Shown: positions 19,481 to 27,900 of the stretch, one piece after another | Layout: each line of letters starts with the position of its first letter | Numbering within the stretch: the stretch's first letter is position 1 | NCBI RefSeq assembly: GCF_029643425.1 | Contig: NZ_CP119106.1 | Location: 62,001 to 126,000 of the forward strand | Length of the DNA: 64,000 nt | Source of the DNA: Isoptericola sp. AK164 | Lineage (GTDB): Bacteria > Actinomycetota > Actinomycetes > Actinomycetales > Cellulomonadaceae | Direction: 5' to 3' | Notes under the pieces: generated by a model | The model's input: the letters and a program-made list of their open reading frames with translations, nothing else | Told to the model about the DNA's origin: nothing | The model's database searches: none | Made by a program: the position numbers and the translations under genes

Positions 19481-20067
19481 CGGCCGGACGCGACGTCCTG
19501 ACCGGTGACGACGGGGCACGTGGCCAGGTGGTCGTCGACCAGGCCGCACGCCTGCATCGCAGCGTACGCCGTCGTCGGCCCGAAGAACCGGAACCCCTCG
19601 GACTTCAGCGCCCTGGCCAGCGCCGTCGACTCCGGGGTGGTGGCCGGGACCTCGGAGGGGGACGCCGGCCGCCGGTCGCGCGGCGGCGGGGCGAAGGACC
19701 AGAACAGCTCGTCGAGCGTCCGTCCCGCGGAGTGCAGTGCGACGACGGCGCGCCCGTTGGCCACGGTCGCCTCGATCTTGGCGCGGTTGCGCACGATCCG
19801 GGCGTCGTCCATCAGCCGCTCGACGTCGTCGGGCGTCATCGCGGCCACGGCCGGCGGCTCGAACCCGCGGAACACCTCGCGGAACGCCTCGCGCTTGCGC
19901 AGGATCGTCAGCCACGACAGCCCCGACTGGAAGCCCTCCAGCGCGATGCGCTCGAGCAGGGCCGCCTCCCCGTGCACCGGGTGGCCCCACTCGGTGTCGT
20001 GGTACGCGGCGTAGAGCGGGTCGTCGTCGCCGAAGCACCGGGGCGCGGGACGGTCGGGCTGCGTCAT
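19477..20067 (-). CDS. tag: DNA-3-methyladenine glycosylase I
   Basis: 196 residues. Removes 3-methyladenine from DNA in base-excision repair. The zinc-snap ligands match the E. coli enzyme: C11 (RCFGDD), H23 (AYHDTEWG), H180 and C184 (DDHLATCPV). The catalytic-site segment LLERIALEGFQSGLSW with E44 and the KREAFREVFRGF helix are present. Lies 14 nt downstream of the ketosynthase gene on the same strand, so it may be read with it. Confidence 0.96.
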   Translation of the reverse strand: MTQPDRPAPRCFGDDDPLYAAYHDTEWGHPVHGEAALLERIALEGFQSGLSWLTILRKREAFREVFRGFEPPAVAAMTPDDVERLMDDARIVRNRAKIEATVANGRAVVALHSAGRTLDELFWSFAPPPRDRRPASPSEVPATTPESTALARALKSEGFRFFGPTTAYAAMQACGLVDDHLATCPVVTGQDVASGR

Positions 20068-20081
20068 GGCCCCAGCCTGCC

Positions 20082-21287
20082 CTACGGCGCCGACACCACG
20101 AGCGAGGCGCTGTGCCCGCCGAACCCGAAGGCGTCGACCAGGGCGTGCCGCGCCGTCGTCGGCCGCAGCGCGGTCACCACGTCCAGGTCGATCTGCGGGT
20201 CGGGCTCCTCGAGGTTGAGGGTCGGGGGCACGGCGCCGTCACGCATCGCGAGCAGGGCGACCAGCGCCCCGAGCGCACCCGAGGCGCCCAAGAGGTGACC
20301 GGTCGAGGCCTTCGTGGCCACCACCGGTGGCGGGGTGCCGAACACGCGGCCCAGGGCGCGCGCCTCGTTGAGGTCGCCCGACGGCGTGGAGGTGGCGTGG
20401 GCGTGCACGAGGCCGACGTCGCCCGGGTCCAGATCCGCCGACCGCAGCGCCATCCCGATCGTGCGGGCCTGGTTCCCCGGCTCGCCGCCGACGATGTCGT
20501 GGGCGTCGGAGGTCAGGGCGCCGCCGGTGACGGCTCCGAGCACCGGTGCCCCGCGGGCCCGCGCGTGCCGCTCGGACTCCAGCACGAGCACGACGCACCC
20601 CTCGCCCATGACGAACCCGTCCCGGCCCTGGTCGAACGGGCGGGACGCCTGCTGCGGGGCCTCGTTGCGGGTCGACATCGCCCGTGCCCGGGCGAAGCCG
20701 GACAGGCACAGGTCGACGATGCTGGACTCGACCCCGCCGCAGACGACGACGTCGGCGTCCCCGGACCGGATCATCGACCGGGCGGTGAGGATCGCCTCGA
20801 CCCCGGCCGCGCAGGCGCTCACGGGCGCCCGCGCACCGGCCCGGGCGCCGAGGTCGATCGAGGTCCAGGCGGCAGGGCCGTTCGGCATCACCATCGTGAT
20901 CGCGTGCGGGCTGACCCGGCGGTGCCCGCCGGTGCGGAACAGGTCCTGCTGGGAGACGGTGGTCCCGAAGCCGCCGTTGGCCGTGCCGACGGCCACCCCG
21001 AGCCGTTCGGGCTCGACCTCGGGAAAGCCGGCGTGCTCCCACGCCTGGCGGGCCGCGACGACGGCGAGCTGCTCGCTGCGGTCCGTCCGGCGCCGCAGGG
21101 CGGTACCGAGGGGATCCGCGAAGGCGTCGTCGACCTCCGCGGCGATGCGCACCGGGATGTCCTGCGCCCAGTCCTGCGTCAACCGGTCGACGCCGGAGGA
21201 CCCGGCCGTCAGCGCGTGCCACGTCTCCTTGGTGCTCAGGCCGACGGGGGTCACGGCCCCCAGTCCGGTGATCACCGTCTCGTGCAC
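20082..21287 (-). CDS. Beta-ketoacyl-ACP synthase II-like ketosynthase
   Basis: 401 residues from a GTG preceded by AAGGAGG (21305-21299). KAS II/FabF fold: HETVITGLGAVTPVGLS at the start, the active-site cysteine C159 in VSACAAGVEAI, first catalytic histidine in HATSTPSGDLNE, second in STGHLLGASGA, and the C-terminal NAFGFGGHSASLV-type segment (DAFGFGGHSASLVV). No acyl carrier protein, reductase or malonyl transferase lies nearby, unlike the main fab operon. It may serve a side pathway or be a spare elongation enzyme; FabF is a family-level call. Confidence 0.92.
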   Translation of the reverse strand: MHETVITGLGAVTPVGLSTKETWHALTAGSSGVDRLTQDWAQDIPVRIAAEVDDAFADPLGTALRRRTDRSEQLAVVAARQAWEHAGFPEVEPERLGVAVGTANGGFGTTVSQQDLFRTGGHRRVSPHAITMVMPNGPAAWTSIDLGARAGARAPVSACAAGVEAILTARSMIRSGDADVVVCGGVESSIVDLCLSGFARARAMSTRNEAPQQASRPFDQGRDGFVMGEGCVVLVLESERHARARGAPVLGAVTGGALTSDAHDIVGGEPGNQARTIGMALRSADLDPGDVGLVHAHATSTPSGDLNEARALGRVFGTPPPVVATKASTGHLLGASGALGALVALLAMRDGAVPPTLNLEEPDPQIDLDVVTALRPTTARHALVDAFGFGGHSASLVVSAP

Positions 21288-21445
21288 GCGTCCCCCGTCC
21301 TCCTTCGCGCCGTCCGCAGCCCGGCGCAACCTTCTGCGGCCACTGTGCCGCATCCGGGGCGGATGTGCGGGATGGGGCGTCGGCGTGCCGCTGACCTGCA
21401 GTTTTATGGAGGACTGGGCGGGGACGATGCGCCAGAGTCGGCACG

Positions 21446-21465
21446 CCTCGCCCGCTCCAGCGAGG
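21446..21465 (-). terminator. Possible small stem-loop after the macro-domain gene
   Basis: CCTCGC (21446-21451) and GCGAGG (21460-21465) directly downstream of the macro gene stop. Only 6 bp, so weak. Nothing else is recognised in the gap 21288-21467. Confidence 0.3.
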
Positions 21466-21467
21466 GC

Positions 21468-21989
21468 TCAGCCTTCCGCGGTGCGGGCGAACGCCTCGCG
21501 GACGTCCTGGCTGAACAGCACGAACCGCACCTCGTCCAGCGCCGCCGGGTTCTCGTCGTCCCAGGCGCGGACGGTGTCGACAGCGATCCGCGCGACCTCG
21601 TCGGCGTCCCAGCCGTAGACGCCGGCGCTGACGGCCGGGAACGCGAGGGTGCGGGACTTGGCGTCGGCGGCCAGCCCGAGCGACGTGCGGAAGCACGAGG
21701 CGAGCAGCTCCGGGTCGGTCTCGCCCTGGTGACGGTTGGGCCCGACGGTGTGCACGACCCAGTCGGCCGGCAGGTCGAAGCCGGGAGTCACGACGGCGTC
21801 GCCCACCCCGAGGCCGTCGGGGAGCGTGGAGCGGCGCAGCGCGCGGCAGGCCTCCAGCAGCCGCGGCCCGGCCGCCGCGTGGATCGCGCCGTCCACCCCG
21901 CCGCCGCCCAGCAGCGAGGAGTTGGCGGCGTTGACGATCGCGTCGACCTCGACGGTGGTGATGTCGCCCTGCTCGATGGTGATCTGCAC
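21468..21989 (-). CDS. Macro domain protein (ADP-ribose binding or hydrolysing)
   Basis: 173 residues, a single macro domain: QITIEQGDITTVEVDAIVN, AANSSLLGGGGVDGAIHAAAG, VVHTVGPNRHQGE, and TLAFPAVSAGVYGWDADEVA. The NAANSSLLGGGGVDGAIH and SAGVYG loops match MacroD-type hydrolases that remove ADP-ribose from proteins or deacetylate O-acetyl-ADP-ribose. The GTG at 21989 has GAGGAG 9-10 nt upstream and gives a domain that begins exactly at the fold; longer readings add only low-complexity sequence. Confidence 0.93.
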   Translation of the reverse strand: MQITIEQGDITTVEVDAIVNAANSSLLGGGGVDGAIHAAAGPRLLEACRALRRSTLPDGLGVGDAVVTPGFDLPADWVVHTVGPNRHQGETDPELLASCFRTSLGLAADAKSRTLAFPAVSAGVYGWDADEVARIAVDTVRAWDDENPAALDEVRFVLFSQDVREAFARTAEG

Positions 21990-22162
21990 GGGTGCGCCTC
22001 CTCGGGTGGGGTCCGTCGTCGACACTCTCGACGGTACGCCCTCGGCCCGGCCCCGGTCAGCGGACGCCGGCGTGGACTGAGCCCGAGGGTTCGTCCACGA
22101 TGACGGGGCACGGCGGGTCACGACGCCGTGCCCCGTCGTCGTGCCCGCCGTACCGTGTGCCC

Positions 22163-23488
22163 ATGATCGCCGCCTGGTTCACCCGCGCCCGGGAGTCGTT
22201 CTGGTTCCTGCCGACCGTCCTGGGCGTCGTCGCCCTGGTCGCCGCCAAGAGCCTCGTCGCCGTGGACCGCGTCCTGGCCGAGGCCGGGGTCACCGACGTG
22301 CCGATGCTCGACACCCTCAGCGCGGCCGGGAGCAGGGCGGTGCTCACGGCGATCTCGGGGTCGGTCCTGACCGTCGCCGCGACGTCGTTCTCGATCACGA
22401 TCTCCGTGATGGCGACGACGTCGTCGGTGTACGGGCCGCGGCTGGTGCGCAACTTCATGGCCGACCGCGCCAACCAGGCGGTCCTGGCGGCCTTCACGGG
22501 CACCTTCCTCTACGCGCTGGTGGTGCTGGGCGACATCCACCCGGACGAGTCCGGGGAGCCGGTGCCGACGCTGGCGATCCACGCGGCGATCGTGCTGGCG
22601 GTGGTCAACGTCGCCGTGCTGGTGTTCTTCATCCACCACATCGCCCAGTCGGTGCAGGTCACGACGCTGGAGCAGCGGGTGCGGCAGGAGCTGGAGACGG
22701 CGGTGGACACGGTGTTCCCGGCCGAGCCGGCCGACCACCAGGTGCCGGCGGACCACCCGGTGCACGCTGTCGCCGAGTCGGCGGGGGAGCCGCAGGTGCG
22801 CGCGCGGAGCACCGGGTACGTCGAGCACGTCGACCTCGCGGCCCTCGTGCGGCGGGCGCGCGCCTGCGACGGCCTGATCGAGCTCGTCGTCGGCCCCGGT
22901 GACCACCTGGTCGAGGGGGAGCCCCTCGCGCGGGTGCGCGGCGACGTCGACGACCTCACCGAGGCCGTCCGCTCCGCCGTCGTCCTCGGGCCGGCTCGCA
23001 CCCCGCACCAGGACGTCGCCTTCGCGGTGCAGGACCTCACCGAGATGGCGGTGCGCGCCCTGTCGCCGGGGACCAACGACCCCTACACGGCCGCCTCCGC
23101 GCTGGACGCGCTCGGGACCGCGCTCGTCCGCGTCGTCTCCCGCTCCCCGGCGCCGCGCGGCCGTGCCGACGCTGAGGGCACGGTGCGCCTGGTCGTGCCG
23201 TGGCCGACGGCGGAGGAGCTCGTCCGGTCGGTCGTCACCGCCCTGCGCACCTACGGGCTGGGAGCGCCCGTCGCGCTCGACGCGCTGCTCCGGCTGCTCG
23301 ACCGGCTCGAGGGCGCGGCCCGGCGACCGGGTGTGCGCGCGGCGCTGCGCGACCAGGTGGAGGTGCTGCGGGCCGCCTACCTGGCGAGCGAGCCGTTGGA
23401 CGTGGACGCCGCCGCGGTGATGGACCGGCTGGACGCGTTGCGCGGACGCCTCACGACGGCGCCGGACCCGTCGACTCCCGCACGATGA
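22163..23488 (+). CDS. DUF2254 membrane protein
   Basis: 441 residues. Four N-terminal membrane segments (SFWFLPTVLGVVALVAAKSL, the ISGSVLTVAATSFSITISVM region, AVLAAFTGTFLYALVVLG, HAAIVLAVVNVAVLVFFI) followed by a cytoplasmic part with STGYVEHVDLAALVRRARA and ALSPGTNDPYTAASALD, the signatures of DUF2254. Function unknown. The 3' end overlaps the convergent regulator gene by 38 bp. ATG at 22163 precedes the first membrane segment directly. Confidence 0.88.
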   Translation: MIAAWFTRARESFWFLPTVLGVVALVAAKSLVAVDRVLAEAGVTDVPMLDTLSAAGSRAVLTAISGSVLTVAATSFSITISVMATTSSVYGPRLVRNFMADRANQAVLAAFTGTFLYALVVLGDIHPDESGEPVPTLAIHAAIVLAVVNVAVLVFFIHHIAQSVQVTTLEQRVRQELETAVDTVFPAEPADHQVPADHPVHAVAESAGEPQVRARSTGYVEHVDLAALVRRARACDGLIELVVGPGDHLVEGEPLARVRGDVDDLTEAVRSAVVLGPARTPHQDVAFAVQDLTEMAVRALSPGTNDPYTAASALDALGTALVRVVSRSPAPRGRADAEGTVRLVVPWPTAEELVRSVVTALRTYGLGAPVALDALLRLLDRLEGAARRPGVRAALRDQVEVLRAAYLASEPLDVDAAAVMDRLDALRGRLTTAPDPSTPAR

Positions 23489-24626
23489 GCTGCGGGCTGA
23501 TGGCCACGCGGTGCACGGGCCGGGCGGGGTCGGCCAGGCGGCGTGCCACCAGGTCGACGGCGGCGCGGCCCACCCAGGCCCGCGGCGGCCGGACCGCCGT
23601 CAGGGCCGGGCTGAACAGCTCGGCCACCTCGTCGTCGTAGGAGGCGACGGACAGGTCGCCCGGGACGGAGAGACCGTGGTCCACGGCGCGCTGCACCACG
23701 GCCGAGGCCTCCGGGTCCGAGTGCACCAGCAGCGCCGTCGTGCCGGAGGCCACGACGGTCTCGACGACCTCGTCGACGACGCCCGCGAACTCCGGGGTGC
23801 GGCGGTCGGGGGCGAGGCGTTCGAAGTGCTCGTCGGTGGTCAGCCCGAGCTCGGCGCAGGCCGCACGCCACCCCGCGGCCACCTTCCGGGACGTGGGGGA
23901 CTGGCGCGACAGCACGAGGCCGACGCGGCGGTGGCCGAGGTCGGCCAGGTGGTGCACCGCCATCAGGGCGCCGAGGGCGTGGTCGGAGACGACCGACTCC
24001 AGGGCCTCCCGGTGCGGGGCCAGGGCGGCCTCGCGCTCGACGAGGACGTGCGGCAGCCCGCTGTCGACCAGCCACCGCGCGGCCTCGGCGCCGTGGCCGG
24101 CGTCGGTCCGCGGGGCCACGATCAGGGCGTCGGCCGCCACCGACCGGGCCAGCCGCTCCAGCGTGGGGCGTTCGTCCGTCGTGTCGTAGGAGGACCCGCG
24201 CAGGACGATCCGCAGGCCGTGGCGGCGGGCCTCGACCTCCATGCCGCGCACGACCCCGGGCCAGTAGTAGTCGAGCGAGGGCACGAGGACACCGATCGTC
24301 CCCGTGCTCGAGGCCGGGCCGACCGCGCCGGGGGTGTCCGACGGCGTCGCCGACGGCGCGGGCCCGGTGCCCGGGGCTGCCGGCGGTCCGGGCGCCCGGC
24401 CCGCCGGTGCCCCCGGGGTGCCCACCGCCACCGCGCCGCCGTGCACGCGCCGCAGCAGCCCCTCGCTCTCGAGCTGGCCGATGTCCCGGCGGATCGTCAC
24501 CGCGGTGACGTCGAGCTCGGCGGTCAGGTCGGCGACGCGGACGACGCCGTCGCGTTCCAGCGCCGCGAGCAGGTGTGCGCGGCGCTCCGCCGGGAGCGTG
24601 GAGCGGTGTTCGGGCCCGGAGCTCAC
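23451..24626 (-). CDS. Hybrid transcriptional regulator: DeoR-type HTH with LacI-type sugar-sensing domain (first paralogue)
   Basis: 391 residues. The N-terminal DeoR-type winged HTH (residues 12-68) includes RVADLTAELDVTAVTIRRDI and LLRRVHGGAVAV. An Ala/Pro/Gly-rich linker covers about 70-110. A periplasmic-binding-protein-like sensor (IGVLVPSLDYYWPGVVRGME, HLADLGHRRVGLVLS, SVASYDDEVAELFSPALTAV) ends in LIVRESTG, as in LacI/GalR proteins. It is divergent from the GH59-like gene, and a direct-repeat operator lies between them (24807-24826). A close paralogue sits at 34387-35511. Likely a repressor released by a sugar or uronate from the locus; the ligand is inferred only. Confidence 0.9.
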   Translation of the reverse strand: MSSGPEHRSTLPAERRAHLLAALERDGVVRVADLTAELDVTAVTIRRDIGQLESEGLLRRVHGGAVAVGTPGAPAGRAPGPPAAPGTGPAPSATPSDTPGAVGPASSTGTIGVLVPSLDYYWPGVVRGMEVEARRHGLRIVLRGSSYDTTDERPTLERLARSVAADALIVAPRTDAGHGAEAARWLVDSGLPHVLVEREAALAPHREALESVVSDHALGALMAVHHLADLGHRRVGLVLSRQSPTSRKVAAGWRAACAELGLTTDEHFERLAPDRRTPEFAGVVDEVVETVVASGTTALLVHSDPEASAVVQRAVDHGLSVPGDLSVASYDDEVAELFSPALTAVRPPRAWVGRAAVDLVARRLADPARPVHRVAISPQLIVRESTGPAPS

Positions 24627-24749
24627 ACGTCCTCCTCGATCGACGGCGCCGGCCGGCGCGCACGGTGCTGGAGGTCAGGGTGCCACGACCGGGCAGCGAG
24701 GGAGACGAGCCCGCGCCGTGATCGGTTCTGATCACCCCCGTGTGATCCG

Positions 24750-24778
24750 TGGACAGTTGCCGGGAGCGCCCCTAATCT
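24750..24778 (+). promoter_or_regulatory. Promoter of the GH59-like gene
   Basis: TGGACA (24750-24755), a 17-bp spacer and TAATCT (24773-24778). The predicted start is near 24785, which places the operator at roughly +22 to +41. Confidence 0.55.
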
Positions 24779-24806
24779 CACTCGTGGAGTGCGCACCGAC
24801 GACCTC

Positions 24807-24826
24807 AAACGATCAATAACGATCAT
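24807..24826. promoter_or_regulatory. Operator of the hybrid regulators, copy 1
   Basis: AAACGATCAATAACGATCAT, two AACGATC direct repeats with a 10-bp period. The same arrangement (17 of 20 positions identical) recurs at 37499-37518 in the lyase/DUF2264 divergent promoter. The downstream position relative to the promoter fits repression. Binding by the neighbouring DeoR/LacI-type hybrids is inferred. Confidence 0.7.
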
Positions 24827-24909
24827 ACCAGGAGTGGCGCACGAGCGGCACCGCGGCCCTCGACGACGTGGCTCGCGGTGCCGGGACTTCAACGGGGAAG
24901 GAACGACCC

Positions 24910-27900
24910 ATGAGACGACCACGCGCGTCACGCGCCGCCGTGTCGGGTCTGCTCACGAGCAGCCTGCTGGCCGCCACGCTCACCGCGACGGCTCTGCCGA
25001 GCGCGGCCGCCGAGCTGCCCGAGACCGTCGATGCCGCCGCCCACCTCGGCGCCGGCACGGTCGCCGGCACCTCGCTGCCCGCGACGCTGAGCGACGGCAC
25101 CACGGACCACCCGGTGACCTGGGAGATCGACGCCGACACGTTCGCCGTGCCGTACACGACCGTGCCGGTGACCGGCACCGTCGACGGCGGCACCGTGACC
25201 GCGCAGGTCGAGGTGCTGGCACCGGCCGAGAACCCGCTGGTCTACTTCGTCGACGCGGGCCGGAACGGCGACTCCCAGGACCGTCCCTACTCGACCGGGC
25301 CGACGCCGTCGCGCGCGTTCAGCGCCGTGACCACCCTGGACGACGGCACGCTCGTGAACGACGTGCCCGACCAGGAGTTCGTCGACGGCGAGACGACCTG
25401 GGGCTGGACCTCGGACGCCCAGGACAACTACAAGATCTCCGTCACCGGCGGTGACCCCGACCCGTACGACGTCGACACGCTCGCCGCCTACGACAAGTAC
25501 GAGCTCGGCGCGCGCACCAACGGCGACGCGATCACCTTCCGCCTGGACCTCGACCCGGGGACGTACACGCTGTCCAGCGGCTTCTTCGAGTTCTACACGG
25601 GTGGTCAGGACCGCCTGCGCGGCATCACGCCCGTGATCACGTACACGGTCGACGGGGCCGAGCAGAGCACCACCCTCGACGAGGCCACGCTGAGCACCCC
25701 GGCCGGCACCGAGAGCCGGCTGCTCGAGACCGACGCGTTCGAGATCCCCGCCGGTGCCACCGACGTCCGGCTCGCGTACACCCGGACCGCCGGCGAGGCA
25801 CCCTCGCTGAGCTGGTTCGCCGTCGCCGCCGGGGACGCCGAGGAGACGATCGACGAGGCCGCGCACGCCGTGCCCGCCGTGACCACCGACATCACCGTCG
25901 ACGGCGCCGACGTCGCCGCCGACAACGTCCACGGCCTGACCTTCAAGGGCTTCGGCGTCCTCAGCGCCAACTCCACCAGCGCCGTCCTGCTCGACTACAA
26001 GTCGGAGCACCCCGAGAAGTACGCCGAGATGCTGCGGATCCTCTTCGGTGGCGACCACCCGGTCATGCGCCACGTGAAGATCGAGATGGGCGACGACCGC
26101 AACAACTCCACCGGCTCCGACGTCGCCACGATGCGGACCCCCGACGAGCCCGCCAACGTGCGGCGGCACCCCGGCTTCCAGCTGGCCGCCGACGCGATCG
26201 CCGTGAACCCGGACGTCCAGGTGTCGATCCTGCGCTGGAACGCCGTGCCCTGGGCGGACACGAACGACAAGATCTACGACTGGTACAAGAACACGATCCT
26301 GGCCGCGTACCGCGAGTACGGGTACATGGTCGACTACGTGAACCCGGGGGTGAACGAGCACGCCGCCGACCTGGGCTGGACGAAGGAGTACGCCGAGCGC
26401 GTGCGCACCGACAGCACGGGCTACGTCAGCGACGACGCCGGGCTCGCCGGCTTCCGGGACGGCGAGGCGGAGCTGTTCCACCAGATCCAGGTCGTCATCT
26501 CCGACGAGGTCGGCACCGGCACCTTCGGCGACGAGATGGTCGCCGACGCCGCGCTGCGCGAGGCCGTCGACGTCGCGGGCTTCCACTACAACACCAACGA
26601 CGACGGCGGCGGGCACTTCACGCGGCTCGCGGAGGAGTTCGACACCGAGATCTGGAACTCCGAGGCGCAGGCGACCTTCAGCAACTCCTCCTTCCGCCAG
26701 AACAACAACGTCGCCGACCCGACCTCCGAGGGCACCGGCATCGGCGGCACCGGCAGCTCGCTGGAGATGGCGAACACGATCGTCAAGGGGTTTGTGAACT
26801 CGCGGCGCACGCACTTCGTGTACCAGCCGGCCATCGGCTCGTTCTACGAGGGCGGGCAGTACTCCTTCAAGGAGCTCGTCAGCGCCCGCGACCCGTGGTC
26901 GGGGTGGATGCACTACGACGCCGGCCTGGCCGTGCTGCAGCACTTCTCGAGCTTCGCGGTCACCGGGTGGGAGAACGCCGACAACACCGCGGGCGTCTGG
27001 CGCGCCGTGCCCGAGGCGAGCACCACGACCGCGTCGGGCACCAACCCGGTGAACGGCCGCAACGGCGGTCCGAACTATCTGACCCTGGCCGCCCCGGACG
27101 CGTCGGACTTCTCCACCGTGCTGGTCAACGACTCGGAGTTCCCGCGCGCCTACCGGATCACGCCGGAGAACCTCGACCTCGGCGCCGACCCGACGCTCGC
27201 CGTCTGGGAGACCCGGGCCGCCGAGGACGGCGAGGCGTTCGACTCCCGCTACAAGCAGCACGTCGCCGACCTGACGGCCGACCTCGACGGCGCGTACACC
27301 CTCACCGTCGCGCCGTTCTCCATCGCCACGGTGACGTCGCTCGACGTCACCGGTGACGCGGGCTGGACCACGCCGCTGCCGGTCGAGGGCGAGCGCACCG
27401 TGCTCGACGCGCGTCCCGAGGAGGGCGTGCTCTGGTCCGACGACTTCGACTACACCGGCAAGACCGTGCCGGTCGTCGGGGTCGAAGGCACGCTGACCGA
27501 CGAGACCGAGGACTTCACCGCCTCCCGCGGCGGCGACACCGGCGCGATCCCGCTGTACACCTGGGACCGCAACGGTTCCTTCGAGGCGTTCCTGGCCGAC
27601 GACGGCGAGCGGGTGCTGCGCCAGCAGGTCGACCGGGAGGGCACCGGCGTCGGCGGCGCGTGGAACGGCGGCGACCCGATCACCGCCGTCGGCGACCGCC
27701 GGTGGACGAACTACCGGGCCACCGTCGACGTCCGCTTCGAGCGGGCCGCCGCGAGCGACAACTACGCGGTGCTCGGCGCCCGTTCCAGCGGGGGCGGCAG
27801 CTCGAACAACCTGAACGGGACGCCGTACGCGCTCAAGCTCGTGTCCGACGGCACCTGGCAGCTCGTGCGGTACGGCACGGTGCTGGAGTCGGGCAGCCTC

